Below, one piece after another: positions 8,518 through 18,539 of a DNA stretch of 64,000 bases. Under the pieces are notes generated by a model, which did not search any database, was not told the origin of the DNA, and saw only the letters and a program-made list of their open reading frames with translations. Origin of the DNA: UBA2233 sp002347965 [NCBI: Nitrospirae bacterium UBA2233] (GTDB lineage Bacteria > UBA2233); contig DDYN01000031.1 in NCBI GenBank assembly GCA_002347965.1, forward strand, positions 1-64,000, read 5' to 3'. Position numbers and translations under genes: made by a program. The first letter of the stretch is position 1; the number at the start of each line of letters is the position of its first letter.

Positions 8518-10911
8518 CTATACGGAAGCCCTGGCGAGTTCCATATCCTGCTTTTGGAGCACGTCGAACGCGAGCACGTTTTTCAACACCTCGTCCACGC
8601 TTTTTACGTAGATGGGCGAAATTTCCTTACGAATCTTTGGAGGGACCTCCTCAAAGTCCGGCTCATTCTCGAAGGGCAGAGCCACGGCTCGGATGCCCGC
8701 TTGGAGCGCGCCAAGCACCTTCTCTTTGATTCCGCCCACAGGAAGCACCCTACCCCTTAGCGTAATCTCTCCCGTCATCGCGACATCTTTCTTGACGGGA
8801 ATCTTGGACAGCGCGCTTATCAAGGCCGCCACGATCGTCACGCCGGCCGACGGGCCGTCCTTAGGAATTGCACCCGCCGGAACATGGATATGGATGTCGA
8901 GGTGCGGATAGAAGTCTTCATCGATGCCGTACTCCTTGGCGTGAGCCCTGGCGTAGCTCAAGGCGGCCTGCGCCGACTCCTTCATTACATCGCCCAACTG
9001 TCCCGTAAGCGTCAAGGTCCCCTTCCCTTTGGCCAGGCTAACCTCGACGTGAAGAATTTCGCCCCCCGCCCAAGTCCATGCAAGCCCCGTGGCCACGCCT
9101 ATCTCTTCTTTGTCTAGCTTTTCCTGACCCAGGTATTTGGACGGACCCAAGTACCTGCGCGCTTTGGCCACCGAGATGAACGCCTTCTTTCGCTTCCCCT
9201 CGGCCACCTCTTTGGCAACCTTCCGCAAAATGGAGGCGATCTCACGCTCTAGGTTGCGCAAGCCCGCCTCTCTCGTGTACTCCCCAATCAGTAGTTTGAT
9301 TGCATCCTCTGAAAGCACCACCTGGCCTGGCTCGAGCCCGTTGGCCTCGAGCTGTCTGGGGACGATGTAGCTCTTGGCAATCCTCAGCTTTTCATCCGGG
9401 GTATAGCCTGGAATCGAGATCACCTCCATCCTGTCGCGTAGCGCACCCGGAACCGTGTCGAGCACGTTGGCCGTAGCGACGAACATCACCTTCGAGAGGT
9501 CGAACGGTACGCCCAGGTAGTGGTCCATGAAGCTGTGATTCTGCTCGGGGTCTAGCACTTCCAAGAGGGCCGAGGATGGATCCCCCCGAAAATCCATGCC
9601 GATTTTGTCGACCTCGTCCAGCATGAACACGGGGTTGTTAGATCCTGCATTCTTGATCTGCTGGACGATCTGGCCCGGCATTGCCCCGATATACGTCCTA
9701 CGATGACCCCGAATTTCTGCTTCGTCCCTCATGCCGCCCAAAGAGAGACGAACGAACTTTCTTCCCATCGCCCTCGCGATGGATTTTCCCAAAGAGGTCT
9801 TTCCTACGCCCGGCGGGCCGACAAAGCAAAGGATCGGCCCCTTGGCCGATTTCTTTAGTTTCCTTACCGCCAAGAATTCGAGAATTCTCTCTTTGACTTT
9901 CTCTAAATTGTAATGGTCTTCGTCCAACACTCGCTTGGCGTCTTTGAGCCCTAAGTTATCCTTCATGGAGACGCTCCAGGGGAGCTCCACGAGCCAGTCA
10001 AGGTATGTTCGGACGATCGAGGCTTCGGCCGAATCGGGATGCATCGTCTCGAGACGCTTGAGCTGCCGTTCGGCCTCTTCCTTGGCCTTTTTCGGCATCT
10101 TTGCCTTCTCGATCCGCTTGTTGTACTCCTCGATCTCTTGGACCTTGCCGTCAGACTCGCCGAGCTCGTCTTGAATCGCCTTGAGTTGACCCCTTAGAAA
10201 ATACTCCCTTTGGGTTTTGTCGATCTCTTCTTTGACCTGGTTCTGTAGCTTGGTCTGCATCTGGGAAAGCGCTACCTCCTTGGCAAGGTACCCGTCCACC
10301 TTACCAAGCCGCTGTATTGGGTCCACGAGCTCGAGTACGGCTTGCCACTCCTCGATCTTGAGCCTTAAATTCGAGGCAACCAAATCTGCCAAAACGCCTG
10401 GCTCCGCAATGTTGTTCACGACGGCCATGACTTCTAATGGCATGTCTCGCAACTGGATAATTTTTTCGATTTTTTCTTTCACGTTGCGCATAAGCGCCTC
10501 AACCTCGAGCGGGATGTCCGTAAGCTTCGGCTCTTCGAGCACCTCTACCCTGACGGAGAGGAAGGGCTCTTCCTGGGCAAGCTCAAGAATGCGCGCCCGC
10601 TTATGGCCTTGAATGAGAACCTTGACCCTCCCATCCGGGAGCTTGAGCATTCGAACGACGCTTGCAACGGTCCCTACCTCGAAGAGGTCACCAAGCGCAG
10701 GGTTCTCTACGGACCCTTCTTTTTGGGCTACGAGGAGGACGAGCTTGTGACTTTCGAGAGCATGTTCGAGCGCCATCACCGAACTCGGCCTCCCGACGAA
10801 CAAAGGGAGCGAGATCATCGGGAACACGACGACATCCCTGATGGGCAAAACGGCCAAGACCTCCGGAATGTCGATGTCTTTTTCCTTTTGCTCTCGAGTT
10901 TCATCTGCCAT
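8518..10911 (-). CDS. lon: ATP-dependent endopeptidase Lon
   Basis: 797 residues, the full LonA form. It degrades misfolded and selected regulatory proteins in the cytoplasm. Order of domains: substrate-binding LAN domain (about 15-200), coiled coil (200-290), AAA+ module with Walker A GPPGVGKT (365-372) and Walker B FMLDEVDK (429-436), then the Ser-Lys protease domain with catalytic Ser 688 in KDGPSAGV and Lys 731 in GIKEK. The ATG at 10911 follows AGGAG at 11 nt. It lies just below the hrcA-grpE-dnaJ unit, with a 94 bp gap after the intervening lipoprotein gene, so it may be partly read from the heat-shock promoter. Confidence 0.98.
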   Translation of the reverse strand: MADETREQKEKDIDIPEVLAVLPIRDVVVFPMISLPLFVGRPSSVMALEHALESHKLVLLVAQKEGSVENPALGDLFEVGTVASVVRMLKLPDGRVKVLIQGHKRARILELAQEEPFLSVRVEVLEEPKLTDIPLEVEALMRNVKEKIEKIIQLRDMPLEVMAVVNNIAEPGVLADLVASNLRLKIEEWQAVLELVDPIQRLGKVDGYLAKEVALSQMQTKLQNQVKEEIDKTQREYFLRGQLKAIQDELGESDGKVQEIEEYNKRIEKAKMPKKAKEEAERQLKRLETMHPDSAEASIVRTYLDWLVELPWSVSMKDNLGLKDAKRVLDEDHYNLEKVKERILEFLAVRKLKKSAKGPILCFVGPPGVGKTSLGKSIARAMGRKFVRLSLGGMRDEAEIRGHRRTYIGAMPGQIVQQIKNAGSNNPVFMLDEVDKIGMDFRGDPSSALLEVLDPEQNHSFMDHYLGVPFDLSKVMFVATANVLDTVPGALRDRMEVISIPGYTPDEKLRIAKSYIVPRQLEANGLEPGQVVLSEDAIKLLIGEYTREAGLRNLEREIASILRKVAKEVAEGKRKKAFISVAKARRYLGPSKYLGQEKLDKEEIGVATGLAWTWAGGEILHVEVSLAKGKGTLTLTGQLGDVMKESAQAALSYARAHAKEYGIDEDFYPHLDIHIHVPAGAIPKDGPSAGVTIVAALISALSKIPVKKDVAMTGEITLRGRVLPVGGIKEKVLGALQAGIRAVALPFENEPDFEEVPPKIRKEISPIYVKSVDEVLKNVLAFDVLQKQDMELARASV

Positions 10912-11005
10912 TGTTTAAAAAACTCCTTATAGCAAGTTGCTTCAAGTTTCTACGGACTCCTCTTCCAAGTAAAACCACAAAATAGGGGGTGTCAAGCGAT
11001 GAGGA

Positions 11006-12850
11006 CTAGGGAATGCGTACGATCCTGCCTTGCTGGATTTGGAACAAGAACAAATCTCCCGCAAGGTCGCGGTCTTCGTCGAAACGGATTGGGCTCGATA
11101 CCCCAACGTACACGGACAGCCCGCCCAAGCCTTCCGCAACGCATTTTCGAACCTCGGAAGAGACGCCAAGGCAAGGTTCGAGGACGCGCAAGGCCAAGCC
11201 GACCGTATCGAAGGTGCGCGCGGCAAGCGGGCTAGGAGCTACGTGAAACGTTCGGACAAACCCAGCCTCAAACCTCCGAACGGCACTCCTTGTGGCGCTT
11301 GCGTCGTAGCTGTCCGCAAACACGACCCCATCGAAGTCTGAGCCGTTTTTGCCCGCCTCATCCGGGTCGTTGAAGGTGTTCGCCGCAAGGATTAGGGCAG
11401 AAGGCCCTAGCATGCCACGAAGAGCCCGTATGAGGCGGGCCCCCTGCTTTGGAGAATCGGCTACAAAGACGCCATCGGGGCCGGCAGCAGCAATGCGCCG
11501 AGCCACCGAAAGAAGCGCTTCCTCGTCCCCTTGGCCGTAAGAAATACTGGCAGGCACCGTACCGCCCGCCCCCTGGAGCGTTTGATAAAACGCCTCCGAG
11601 AGCTCCCTGCCGAAGGCATCGTCCGAGTATGCAACGGCAAGCCTGCCGAGCTTTTTTGAGCCAAGGGCATACCCGACGAGCGCTTTTGCCTGGAGTTTTG
11701 CATGGACGGCATTCCTGAACGCCCAGGGGCCGACTCGAGTCAGCCCTGTTCTTGGAGCCAGCAACACGATGGGCAACCCCCGAGTATTGGCCCTGCTTGC
11801 CAACGGTACCGCCAAGTCGCTCACAACAGGGCCGATAGCCAACACCGCATCCGGGTCGTTTGCAAATTCCTCCAAGCGCTGCTCGGTCAGAAACGGACCC
11901 TCCGAGGTGTCCAAAAAAACAACTTCCGCGATATCCGGGCACTCAAAACCAGGAAGCGACAAAGCTCCAACCCCGAACAGTGCCCCTCTAATGGCTTCAG
12001 CCCCGAGCGGCGCAAAAGAACCCTGGATAGGCAAAAGCATGCCAATTTTCTTGCGAGGCCTTTCTATGGCCTGTTTCAGCCTGGCATCCGGGACACCTAG
12101 AACAGCAGACCCTCCCAAAACGTTCGCGGGAAGAACCTTCGGCCCGCCGGCCTTTCGCCAGGCACCGACGCAACGCACAATCTCCGAAGAATTCTCTTCT
12201 TGGCGTGCCTTGAGAAGCCACGCATAGAAGACGGCCTCCTTGGCTACCGGGTCTTGCGTCTTTTCGGTCAAAAAAGAGAACCCCGCAATCCCCGTGTCTG
12301 CAAACTCCTCGAGTAGCAGGTCCTCAAGCTCTCTTCGGTCCTTTGCATCCTCGACCAGGGCGATCGCTCGAACAAGATGGACAATTTTTTCAGACCTTGG
12401 CTCTTGGAGCCCCTTGGAGGCGTTGTAGCGGTAGGCATGAACGAGCCAGTCCCCAGAAGGGCCGAGTCTTGTTAGCCACACTTTGGCGCTTCTGTAATCC
12501 CGAATGTCCATCAAGGCCAAGGCCAGCTTCTTGATAGCCTCCTCTCTGTCTTGTGCGTCAAGATCATACTCGAGGTATTCGCTCAGGTAAGAAGCGGCCT
12601 CTTTGGACCTGCCTTCATGAAGAGCCAACTGACCGGTTTCGTAAAGCGCCTCGCGCTCTATTTCTCGAGGTAACGGCCTTTGAAGGAGCGTTTCGTAGGC
12701 TTCGAGCGCCTCCTTGTAGGCCCCTTTATCCAAAAACCCCTCAGCCCTGTGCAGCAACTCTTGGGTTGGAAGTCCTGCTGGCGTATGCGTGCTCGCACAG
12801 CCTAAAAAGAAAACGACGAGAGCCGCACACCAGCCTCTAGCGGAAAGCAC
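11006..12850 (-). CDS. TPR plus periplasmic-binding-fold lipoprotein (LpoA / penicillin-binding-protein-activator-like)
   Basis: 614 residues. A signal peptide ends in a lipobox around VVFFLGC, so it is a probable lipoprotein. Residues 30-230 form helical TPR-like repeats ([41 protein letters not shown]). Residues 270-600 match type I periplasmic-binding proteins: [56 protein letters not shown]. This architecture is that of LpoA (YraM), the outer-membrane activator of PBP1a, and of many deltaproteobacterial relatives. It overlaps the dnaJ 3' end by 14 bp. Placing an envelope lipoprotein directly in a chaperone operon suggests envelope-stress linkage, which is inference. Confidence 0.75.
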   Translation of the reverse strand: MLSARGWCAALVVFFLGCASTHTPAGLPTQELLHRAEGFLDKGAYKEALEAYETLLQRPLPREIEREALYETGQLALHEGRSKEAASYLSEYLEYDLDAQDREEAIKKLALALMDIRDYRSAKVWLTRLGPSGDWLVHAYRYNASKGLQEPRSEKIVHLVRAIALVEDAKDRRELEDLLLEEFADTGIAGFSFLTEKTQDPVAKEAVFYAWLLKARQEENSSEIVRCVGAWRKAGGPKVLPANVLGGSAVLGVPDARLKQAIERPRKKIGMLLPIQGSFAPLGAEAIRGALFGVGALSLPGFECPDIAEVVFLDTSEGPFLTEQRLEEFANDPDAVLAIGPVVSDLAVPLASRANTRGLPIVLLAPRTGLTRVGPWAFRNAVHAKLQAKALVGYALGSKKLGRLAVAYSDDAFGRELSEAFYQTLQGAGGTVPASISYGQGDEEALLSVARRIAAAGPDGVFVADSPKQGARLIRALRGMLGPSALILAANTFNDPDEAGKNGSDFDGVVFADSYDASATRSAVRRFEAGFVRTFHVAPSPLAARTFDTVGLALRVLEPCLGVSSEVRKCVAEGLGGLSVYVGVSSPIRFDEDRDLAGDLFLFQIQQGRIVRIP

Positions 12851-13925
12851 CCTTGATCCTGCCTAGCAGGCCGCCTTCGCTCTGTGGCAGCTCGATGCCG
12901 AACTCCTTACCCAGTTTGACGAGGAGATCCCTTTGCTCTGCCGTCAGTTTTTTGGGGAAGAGTACGTGCAAATGGACGTACAGGTCTCCCCTTCCAGGCT
13001 TTCCGTACAAAGCGAGCCCAAGGCCGGAAAGCTTCAGTGTCTGCTCTTTGTTTAACCCCTGAGGAATGCGAATTTCCGCCGAGCCCTCAAGCGTAGGTAT
13101 CGTCTTTTGCGCCCCAAGCGCAGCCTCCACAAAATGAACGTCCAGGTCGGCATGCAAGTCTAGACCTCGGACAACGAACATATCGTGGGGCTTGAATTTC
13201 ACGTAGACGTAAAAATCCCCGCGCGTTCCACCGTTCGACCCGCATTGCCCCTTCCCCTCCACAAGAAGCCTCATTCCTTCGTAGGTTCCCGGAGGAAGGT
13301 TGACCGTCAACTTGTCTATAACCTCTTGGTGCCCGGCTCCATGGCATGTCTCGCAACGCTCTCGAACGATCCGGCCTGTGCCGCGGCACGCCATGCAAGG
13401 TTTTTGAACGGCAAAAAACCCTTGAGCATAACGAATTTGGCCGGTGCCCTTGCATTGGCCGCAGGGGACGTATGCCACTCCGTCCCTCGCTCCAGTCCCT
13501 CTGCAAGCGCCGCAGACTTCCTCCCTTGGGACAGTAATAACCTTTTCCGCCCCATGGAGCGCTTCTTCAAGGGTAATGTCGAGGTCGTAGCGTAGGTCTG
13601 CACCCCGCTTTGCCCTCTTCGACCTCCCCGTTCCCCGCCCGAAGAAGTCTTCAAAGAAGTCGCCAAACAGGTCTTCAAACGCGCTACCCGAACTGCCTAG
13701 ATCGCCCGACAACCCGAAACCCGCGTTATCGTAGGCATAACGCTTCTTAGGATCCCGAAGCACCTCATAAGCCTCCTGGACCTCCTTAAACCGCTCTTCG
13801 GCACCCTTGTCTCCGGAGTTCCTGTCGGGATGGAACTCGAGCGCAAGCTTTCTGTACGCCTTTTTTATCTCTTCTTGAGTCGCCTCTGGGTGTAGACCCA
13901 AGGTTGCATAGTAGTCCTTCGGCAT
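12837..13925 (-). CDS. dnaJ: Chaperone DnaJ
   Basis: 362 residues. Hsp40 co-chaperone that stimulates DnaK ATPase and delivers unfolded clients. The J domain has the HPD motif at 32-34; a short Gly/Phe-rich linker follows (about 75-105). All four zinc-binding CxxCxGxG repeats are present ([32 protein letters not shown]), then the two substrate-binding beta domains. It therefore qualifies as a full type I DnaJ. It sits 14 bp downstream of grpE, where dnaK would normally intervene. Confidence 0.97.
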   Translation of the reverse strand: MPKDYYATLGLHPEATQEEIKKAYRKLALEFHPDRNSGDKGAEERFKEVQEAYEVLRDPKKRYAYDNAGFGLSGDLGSSGSAFEDLFGDFFEDFFGRGTGRSKRAKRGADLRYDLDITLEEALHGAEKVITVPREEVCGACRGTGARDGVAYVPCGQCKGTGQIRYAQGFFAVQKPCMACRGTGRIVRERCETCHGAGHQEVIDKLTVNLPPGTYEGMRLLVEGKGQCGSNGGTRGDFYVYVKFKPHDMFVVRGLDLHADLDVHFVEAALGAQKTIPTLEGSAEIRIPQGLNKEQTLKLSGLGLALYGKPGRGDLYVHLHVLFPKKLTAEQRDLLVKLGKEFGIELPQSEGGLLGRIKGAFR

Positions 13926-13939
13926 AATCTCCTCAAAGT

Positions 13940-14557
13940 TTAGGGCTCTTTGACCGCCTTGTTGGCGCTCACGCTCACCTTGGCGGGTCTAATAAGCCTG
14001 CCATGGAGCGCGTACCCCTTTTGGTATTCTTTCGCCACATGGCCGTTTGGCACCTCTTCCGTCTCTTGACTCTCGATTGCCTCGTGCACCCTAGGATCGA
14101 AGGCAAGCCCAACACTTTCTACCTCTTGAACGCCATGTTTAACGAGGTTCCGCTTGAGCTCGCCCAGCGTAAGAGCAACCCCCTGAACGAGCGCTTCGCT
14201 ATTGTCCGTACCTTTGGCCGCCTCGAGGGTCCGCTCTAGGTTATCTATAGAGGGCAACAAGTCCCTCACAAACGGGTCTATCGCGTACTTCAACGCTTCT
14301 TGCGATTCCCTTTGAAACCTCTTTCTTAGGTTTTCCAGCTCTGCCCTGCCCCTAAGAAGCAAGTCTTCCAACTCACGGATACGCTCCTCGTTTTTACCCA
14401 GTTCGCTTTTTAGCGCATCGATCGTGTCCAAAAGCCCTCGTTCTCCCTCGGATATAGACCCTGGCTCGGGCGTCTTCGCTGTTTCGGCGATTTGAACCGT
14501 CTCTGCATCTTTGGGGCCGCCTTGCGGCCCCAAGGTCTCTTGCTCGGCGTCAGGCAT
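13940..14557 (-). CDS. grpE: Nucleotide exchange factor GrpE
   Basis: 205 residues. GrpE drives ADP release from DnaK. There is a variable acidic N-terminal region, a long coiled coil (about 50-115: [21 protein letters not shown], then LRKRFQRE), and the C-terminal beta-wing with [13 protein letters not shown] and the family-typical [17 protein letters not shown]. Two ATGs lie 6 bp apart; AGGAGG is 8 nt before the second (14557) and only 2 nt before the first (14563), so I use 14557. It overlaps no gene and follows hrcA by about a dozen bases. Confidence 0.95.
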   Translation of the reverse strand: MPDAEQETLGPQGGPKDAETVQIAETAKTPEPGSISEGERGLLDTIDALKSELGKNEERIRELEDLLLRGRAELENLRKRFQRESQEALKYAIDPFVRDLLPSIDNLERTLEAAKGTDNSEALVQGVALTLGELKRNLVKHGVQEVESVGLAFDPRVHEAIESQETEEVPNGHVAKEYQKGYALHGRLIRPAKVSVSANKAVKEP

Positions 14558-14569
14558 CGTCATTCCCTC

Positions 14570-15574
14570 CTAAGAAAAGCCTCTCTTGAGCGTTATCGCA
14601 GTTCTTTCCTCGAGCATTCCCGCCGCATGGGCGACAAAAGGAACCACGCTGGCGTAGTCCATCCGTATGGGCCCTACAACTCCTATCACCACATCCCCGG
14701 CCTCTTTGGATGCGTGCGTAGAGACTACGTAGGATAGTTCCGTTTTCCAGCGAAGCCCAAGGTCCAGACGCGAAAACAGGACCTCAACCCGTTGCTTACG
14801 GGCTTGGGTAGCCTGAATCAAGGCTTCCCCAATCCTCTCCCGCTCCTCTAGCATCTCAAATAGCTGACGCAAGCCTTCCGTAGAGCCGAACTCTGGGGTC
14901 ATCGCAAGGTTGCCTACGCCTTCCCAGAAGACAGCCAATTCCCCTCCTCCACCCTGGATGCGCGACGTTTCGGTTACGGAAAGCAACAACGAAGCCTTCC
15001 AAGGGTTCATTTCCAAGCCGACGGCCTTAAGGGGCACAGACCCCAGGAAAGCAAGAGGATTCTTAAGCAAATGCTCCAAAAAGCCGTAAAATGCCCTTCC
15101 TTCAAAACTCAAGCCTTCGGCAATCGTAAGCCCATGCTTCCGGCTAGGAGGCTTAAGAGCGACGATTCCAGCCTGGTTAGACAGGGTGGCCAAAACACGG
15201 GAAAGCATCAGGAAACCTCCTGCGCCCTCATTCCCGCAAAGAGCCCCTGAAAGCCCATTTTCCAGTCGGCGAAGCAAGGCAGGGGATGGTTTAGTGGGCT
15301 TGAGTAGATGGTCGGCGTAATAGCGGTAGGCCTTCACCGTAGGGATACGCCCCCCGGAAGGGTGGCGCGAAGACACGTAACCCTCCCTTTTTAACTTGGC
15401 CATCGCGTTCCGGATAGAAGAAGGAGACAAACCCGCCCCCCCTGTCCTTTCAGAAAGGACCTTCGAGCCGATTGGCCGACCTACTATCGTATACAACTCA
15501 ACTAATTGACGGAGCAGAACCTCCTCCTTCGCGTTCAAAGGACCAGGCTCCGCGTTTGCTCTTTTTTGTGGCAT
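14570..15574 (-). CDS. hrcA: Heat-inducible transcription repressor HrcA
   Basis: 334 residues from ATG 15574. HrcA represses class I heat-shock operons by binding CIRCE operators and needs GroE to stay active. The winged-helix DNA-binding domain is at the N-terminus (NAKEEVLLRQLVELYTIVG, then SPSSIRNAMAKLKREGYV and SSRHPSGGRIPTVKAYRYY); the GAF-like and inserted domains follow, ending in VVIGVVGPIRMDYASVVPFV. The frame stays open to an ATG at 15628, but that start would put the promoter's start site and the operator inside the gene and would make an N-terminus the family lacks. Confidence 0.93.
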   Translation of the reverse strand: MPQKRANAEPGPLNAKEEVLLRQLVELYTIVGRPIGSKVLSERTGGAGLSPSSIRNAMAKLKREGYVSSRHPSGGRIPTVKAYRYYADHLLKPTKPSPALLRRLENGLSGALCGNEGAGGFLMLSRVLATLSNQAGIVALKPPSRKHGLTIAEGLSFEGRAFYGFLEHLLKNPLAFLGSVPLKAVGLEMNPWKASLLLSVTETSRIQGGGGELAVFWEGVGNLAMTPEFGSTEGLRQLFEMLEERERIGEALIQATQARKQRVEVLFSRLDLGLRWKTELSYVVSTHASKEAGDVVIGVVGPIRMDYASVVPFVAHAAGMLEERTAITLKRGFS

Positions 15575-15587
15575 TTCCCATTTGCGC

Positions 15588-15612
15588 TTAGTAGGCAAAC
15601 TCTTCCTACTAA
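15588..15612. promoter_or_regulatory. CIRCE-like inverted repeat, probable HrcA operator
   Basis: A perfect inverted repeat TTAGTAGG-N9-CCTACTAA lies 13 bp upstream of the hrcA ATG. Canonical CIRCE is TTAGCACTC-N9-GAGTGCTAA. The outer TTAG/CTAA ends and the 9-base spacer are kept, but the inner bases differ and each arm is one base shorter. It would overlap the start site predicted from the TTGACA promoter. Assignment to HrcA is inference from position and geometry. Confidence 0.62.
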
Positions 15613-15615
15613 TAA

Positions 15616-15645
15616 GATAAATGTGCATGCCGAATGGATTGTCAA
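15616..15645 (-). promoter_or_regulatory. Predicted promoter of the hrcA-grpE-dnaJ operon
   Basis: On the minus strand a perfect TTGACA -35 (15640-15645) is followed after 17-18 bases by an A/T-rich -10 region (TTTATC or ATTTAT, 15616-15622). The predicted start site falls inside the inverted repeat at 15588-15612, a classic repressor arrangement. A second TTGACA copy lies at 15655-15660. Confidence 0.5.
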
Positions 15646-15664
15646 GGCAAAAACTGTCAACCCC

Positions 15665-17017
15665 TCAAGAAATCGGCCGGGTTAAGCGATCCAACCGATC
15701 CCATAAGAACGGGTCTACCTCGCAATAGGCATCTTTTCCGGTAACCTTCAAAAAGACTTTCGTTTCCTCGCCCCTTTGCGTCCTTTTCAAGGCGGCTTCC
15801 GTGGTGGACCCGCCCGAGGTGACGAGTGTTACCGTAAAGTCCGGCTTATCCAAGCCTACGCTAGAGGTCGCTCCTGGCTTTCCTTCGAGAACATATCGTG
15901 CGCGTACCCCAAGCAGGCCATCGACAAAAATGGACAAGTTATAAGCGGGCTTGCGGGGCTTGCCTCCTTGAAGGAGGCTGTATTCTTCCCCTTCCTTTCG
16001 TACGACAAACGTCAAGTTTCCCGGTTTGCTGTCGGAGAGATAGCGAACAATCCGGATTTCTTGCAGGTCTTTTTCCGAAACAGAAAACACCTCTTTCTTC
16101 TGCAGCGCCACCGGAGCTTTCAAAACGGCGCTCACGTCGTAGCTAGTGAGGCGAAAGGCTTCGCTACCGGGCTCTAACAAGGCAAGGTGCGCTTCTTTCT
16201 CCTGCGGGCCGATCAAAAGGTTCCATTTTTTGCCTTCTTTAGTCACGATCTCGATGCGGCCCTTCACTTCTGAGCGAATTCGCTCCTTGAGCTCAGCCGT
16301 TACATCGTCGAGAAATTCCTGTCTTTTTAGCCCCTCAATCGCGGCACCGAGCAGCGAAACCTCCGCATCGTCGTATTCGGGCCCCTTGGGGCTTTCCACC
16401 CGCCAGCGTCCATCTTGTTTACGTATGGTCAAAGAGACGCCGTTCGTTCGAATCGTGGCTTCCACGGGTTGGTTCGCACCCATGGCGAACAAGCGCCGCT
16501 CCCTGAACTCGTCCGCGTTCTTCCCCAGGGTGTAGTCCAGGACGGAGTTGACGAGGAAGACGTGGCTTTGCTCTCCTAACGCAAGATACTGAGCGTACTC
16601 CACGGGTGCCTTCTTGCCCACCCACAGGCGAACGACCTTTTCGCCCTCGAGCGTAAGCCGAACCTCGGAGGCGCCAGGGCCGATTCCGTAGGCAACCGGA
16701 CTCAACGCACCAGACGGAGCAAGTTCTTCATTCTTTTCCATGCCGAGGAGCGTGTCTAGCAGGTAGTTCACCTCATCGGCCGAGGCGAGCGATTCCATCG
16801 GTTTTTCAAGAAACCAGTACTCTCCGCGTTTTGCGAGTCGTGTGTGCTTTTTGCCTTCGATGATCTCGATCGCCCGCACGTTCTCTTTCTGGAATGACAG
16901 CAACTTTTTGCCCGACTCGCCCTGTCGTACCTCTTTATGCCTGTAGACCTCTAGGTAGTATACAGACCCGAACACCAGAAGAAACGCGACAAGGGCGCCT
17001 AGCGTGCGCCACGACAT
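15665..17017 (-). CDS. DUF4340 domain protein of a Gld-like ABC exporter module
   Basis: 450 residues with one N-terminal membrane anchor (TLGALVAFLLVFGSVYYL) and a large extracytoplasmic part containing DUF4340-type repeats (RLAKRGEYWFLEKPMESLASADEVNYLL; LTIRKQDGRWRVESPKGPEYDDAEVSLL). Such proteins are routinely encoded after GldG-like subunits of ABC-2 exporters. The substrate is unknown. The ATG at 17017 overlaps the stop of the upstream gene (TGATG) and has a GGAGGCGAGG ribosome site; a TTG at 17035 is less likely. It is the last gene of the run that begins at rpsB. Confidence 0.8.
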   Translation of the reverse strand: MSWRTLGALVAFLLVFGSVYYLEVYRHKEVRQGESGKKLLSFQKENVRAIEIIEGKKHTRLAKRGEYWFLEKPMESLASADEVNYLLDTLLGMEKNEELAPSGALSPVAYGIGPGASEVRLTLEGEKVVRLWVGKKAPVEYAQYLALGEQSHVFLVNSVLDYTLGKNADEFRERRLFAMGANQPVEATIRTNGVSLTIRKQDGRWRVESPKGPEYDDAEVSLLGAAIEGLKRQEFLDDVTAELKERIRSEVKGRIEIVTKEGKKWNLLIGPQEKEAHLALLEPGSEAFRLTSYDVSAVLKAPVALQKKEVFSVSEKDLQEIRIVRYLSDSKPGNLTFVVRKEGEEYSLLQGGKPRKPAYNLSIFVDGLLGVRARYVLEGKPGATSSVGLDKPDFTVTLVTSGGSTTEAALKRTQRGEETKVFLKVTGKDAYCEVDPFLWDRLDRLTRPIS

Positions 17018-18534
17018 CAGCCTCGCCTCCTCCAATCCCAGACAATCAACCCAAGAGCAAACAGAAGCTGGGGGATGATCAGGACGCCAAACACGAAGAT
17101 CGTGTCAATCTGCGCCGGTGTCAAAAACAAGAAAGCCGCTTTTCCTCCTTTGGGGCGAATCGTAAGGAGCGTCGTGTTCTCCGCAAGCCAGTTCATACCG
17201 TTCAACGCCAAGTCAGCGTTAAAAAGCCTGTTAAATAAGGCGTTCTTGAGAAAATCGCTGTCCCCGAACACGACCATCCTCGCGTCCCCCTTTTGCCAGG
17301 CTACGGCAATCGGCATGGGTCCTTGGACATCCTTCCCCTCCTCCATCGTGGCTTCCGACTTCTCGAGTACTCGATGAATATCGGTCTCGGCCCAGCTCGC
17401 TGGCGAGGTCTTGACGATCGGCTCTGCGCTCACCCCCTTGGGCAGGGGCCCTTTAGGCCTGATAGACCTTACCATGGAAAACAGCGTCCTACCCGTCAGG
17501 CTTTTGGTAATCGGGTGCATTTCGTAGTCTTGAACGATAGGGTCAAGCCCCAATACGGGCCCCTGAAACAGCCTAAGCTGCATGTCAATCACGATGTCGT
17601 TGCCCGCCTCTACCCCAAGGTTTGCCAAAAAAGGCTCTAGGTTTGTTTGCGTGTTTGGATCAAGACAGAGATACAGCTTCCCGCCCTTATCGAGATACGC
17701 CTTAACCCTCTCGATTTCTTCATCGAGAAAAGGCTTTTTCGGGCCGACAATCGCGAGCACATTGGCATCGTCCGGGACTTTTTCTGCGCTCGCCAACAAC
17801 AAGGACTTTACCCGAAAACCTTCACGCTCGAGCTGATCCATGAACGTCTTGAGGCCTTCTTCGCCCCCGTCCTGAGCCCCCCGCTCCCCATGTCCTTCAA
17901 GAAGATACACGACTCGGTCTCTGGTTTTCAGCAACCCGAGCATCGCGTTTGTAACGCTTTCTTCGAGCGCCTCCTCGGCCATACGAAACTTACTGCCGTC
18001 AGTGACGATAAAGATTCCGTAACGACGGATGCCGTACTTTTCGGCCAAATCTGGCCGTTGGTTTGGATCGACCAATTCGTAGCGTACAAGCCCCGGGTTG
18101 TAGTGATGATACGTTTTAAGCAAGTCTTCGGCCCTAGCGTTTTGACCGCCTTTGACAAAGGCGTAGATCGTGATGGGGGAGCGAAGCTCGCTAAGGAGAG
18201 CCTTAGACTGCTCGGAGAGCGTAAACACTTTTTCCTGGGTCAAGTCGGCACGAACCGGATGCCGGTAGGCAAAGAAATTCAGCGCGGCGAGCGTCGCGAC
18301 GAACAACAGGGCATACACCGTCGTTTCGGAGAACCTCCTTGCCTCCTTCCCGGGGAAAAAAGTCTTTAGGGAGTGTGCGTTGATCGCAACGAACGAAAGG
18401 ATGCACAAGCCTCCCAACGCAAGGTTGACCCGCGAGTACAGGACAAGAACGGTTTGACTCGAGAAAATGAAGAGTGCTCCGAAAGCGAGACAACAGAGCC
18501 CCAAAAACAGAAGCGGCCTGAACCGAAGGGGCAT
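17017..18534 (-). CDS. GldG-like ABC transporter auxiliary membrane protein
   Basis: 505 residues. Three membrane segments at the N-terminus (to about residue 95) and one at the C-terminus enclose a large extracytoplasmic domain of the ABC_transp_aux/GldG type (ADLTQEKVFTLSEQSKALLSEL, PITIYAFVKG, YELVDPNQRPDLAEKYGI, YLLEGHGERG). GldG partners with GldF permease and GldA ATPase in Bacteroidetes gliding; related sets without gliding genes occur widely in deltaproteobacteria. ATG 18534 is preceded by GGAGG at 9 nt. It sits 5 bp after the permease gene and overlaps the DUF4340 gene. Confidence 0.82.
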   Translation of the reverse strand: MPLRFRPLLFLGLCCLAFGALFIFSSQTVLVLYSRVNLALGGLCILSFVAINAHSLKTFFPGKEARRFSETTVYALLFVATLAALNFFAYRHPVRADLTQEKVFTLSEQSKALLSELRSPITIYAFVKGGQNARAEDLLKTYHHYNPGLVRYELVDPNQRPDLAEKYGIRRYGIFIVTDGSKFRMAEEALEESVTNAMLGLLKTRDRVVYLLEGHGERGAQDGGEEGLKTFMDQLEREGFRVKSLLLASAEKVPDDANVLAIVGPKKPFLDEEIERVKAYLDKGGKLYLCLDPNTQTNLEPFLANLGVEAGNDIVIDMQLRLFQGPVLGLDPIVQDYEMHPITKSLTGRTLFSMVRSIRPKGPLPKGVSAEPIVKTSPASWAETDIHRVLEKSEATMEEGKDVQGPMPIAVAWQKGDARMVVFGDSDFLKNALFNRLFNADLALNGMNWLAENTTLLTIRPKGGKAAFLFLTPAQIDTIFVFGVLIIPQLLFALGLIVWDWRRRG

Positions 18535-18539
18535 GGAAG

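Noticed and set aside
10990-10995. TTGACA upstream of lon as a promoter
   Set aside because: The -35 is perfect, but no acceptable -10 occurs at 16-18 bases, and no sigma-32 pattern is visible.
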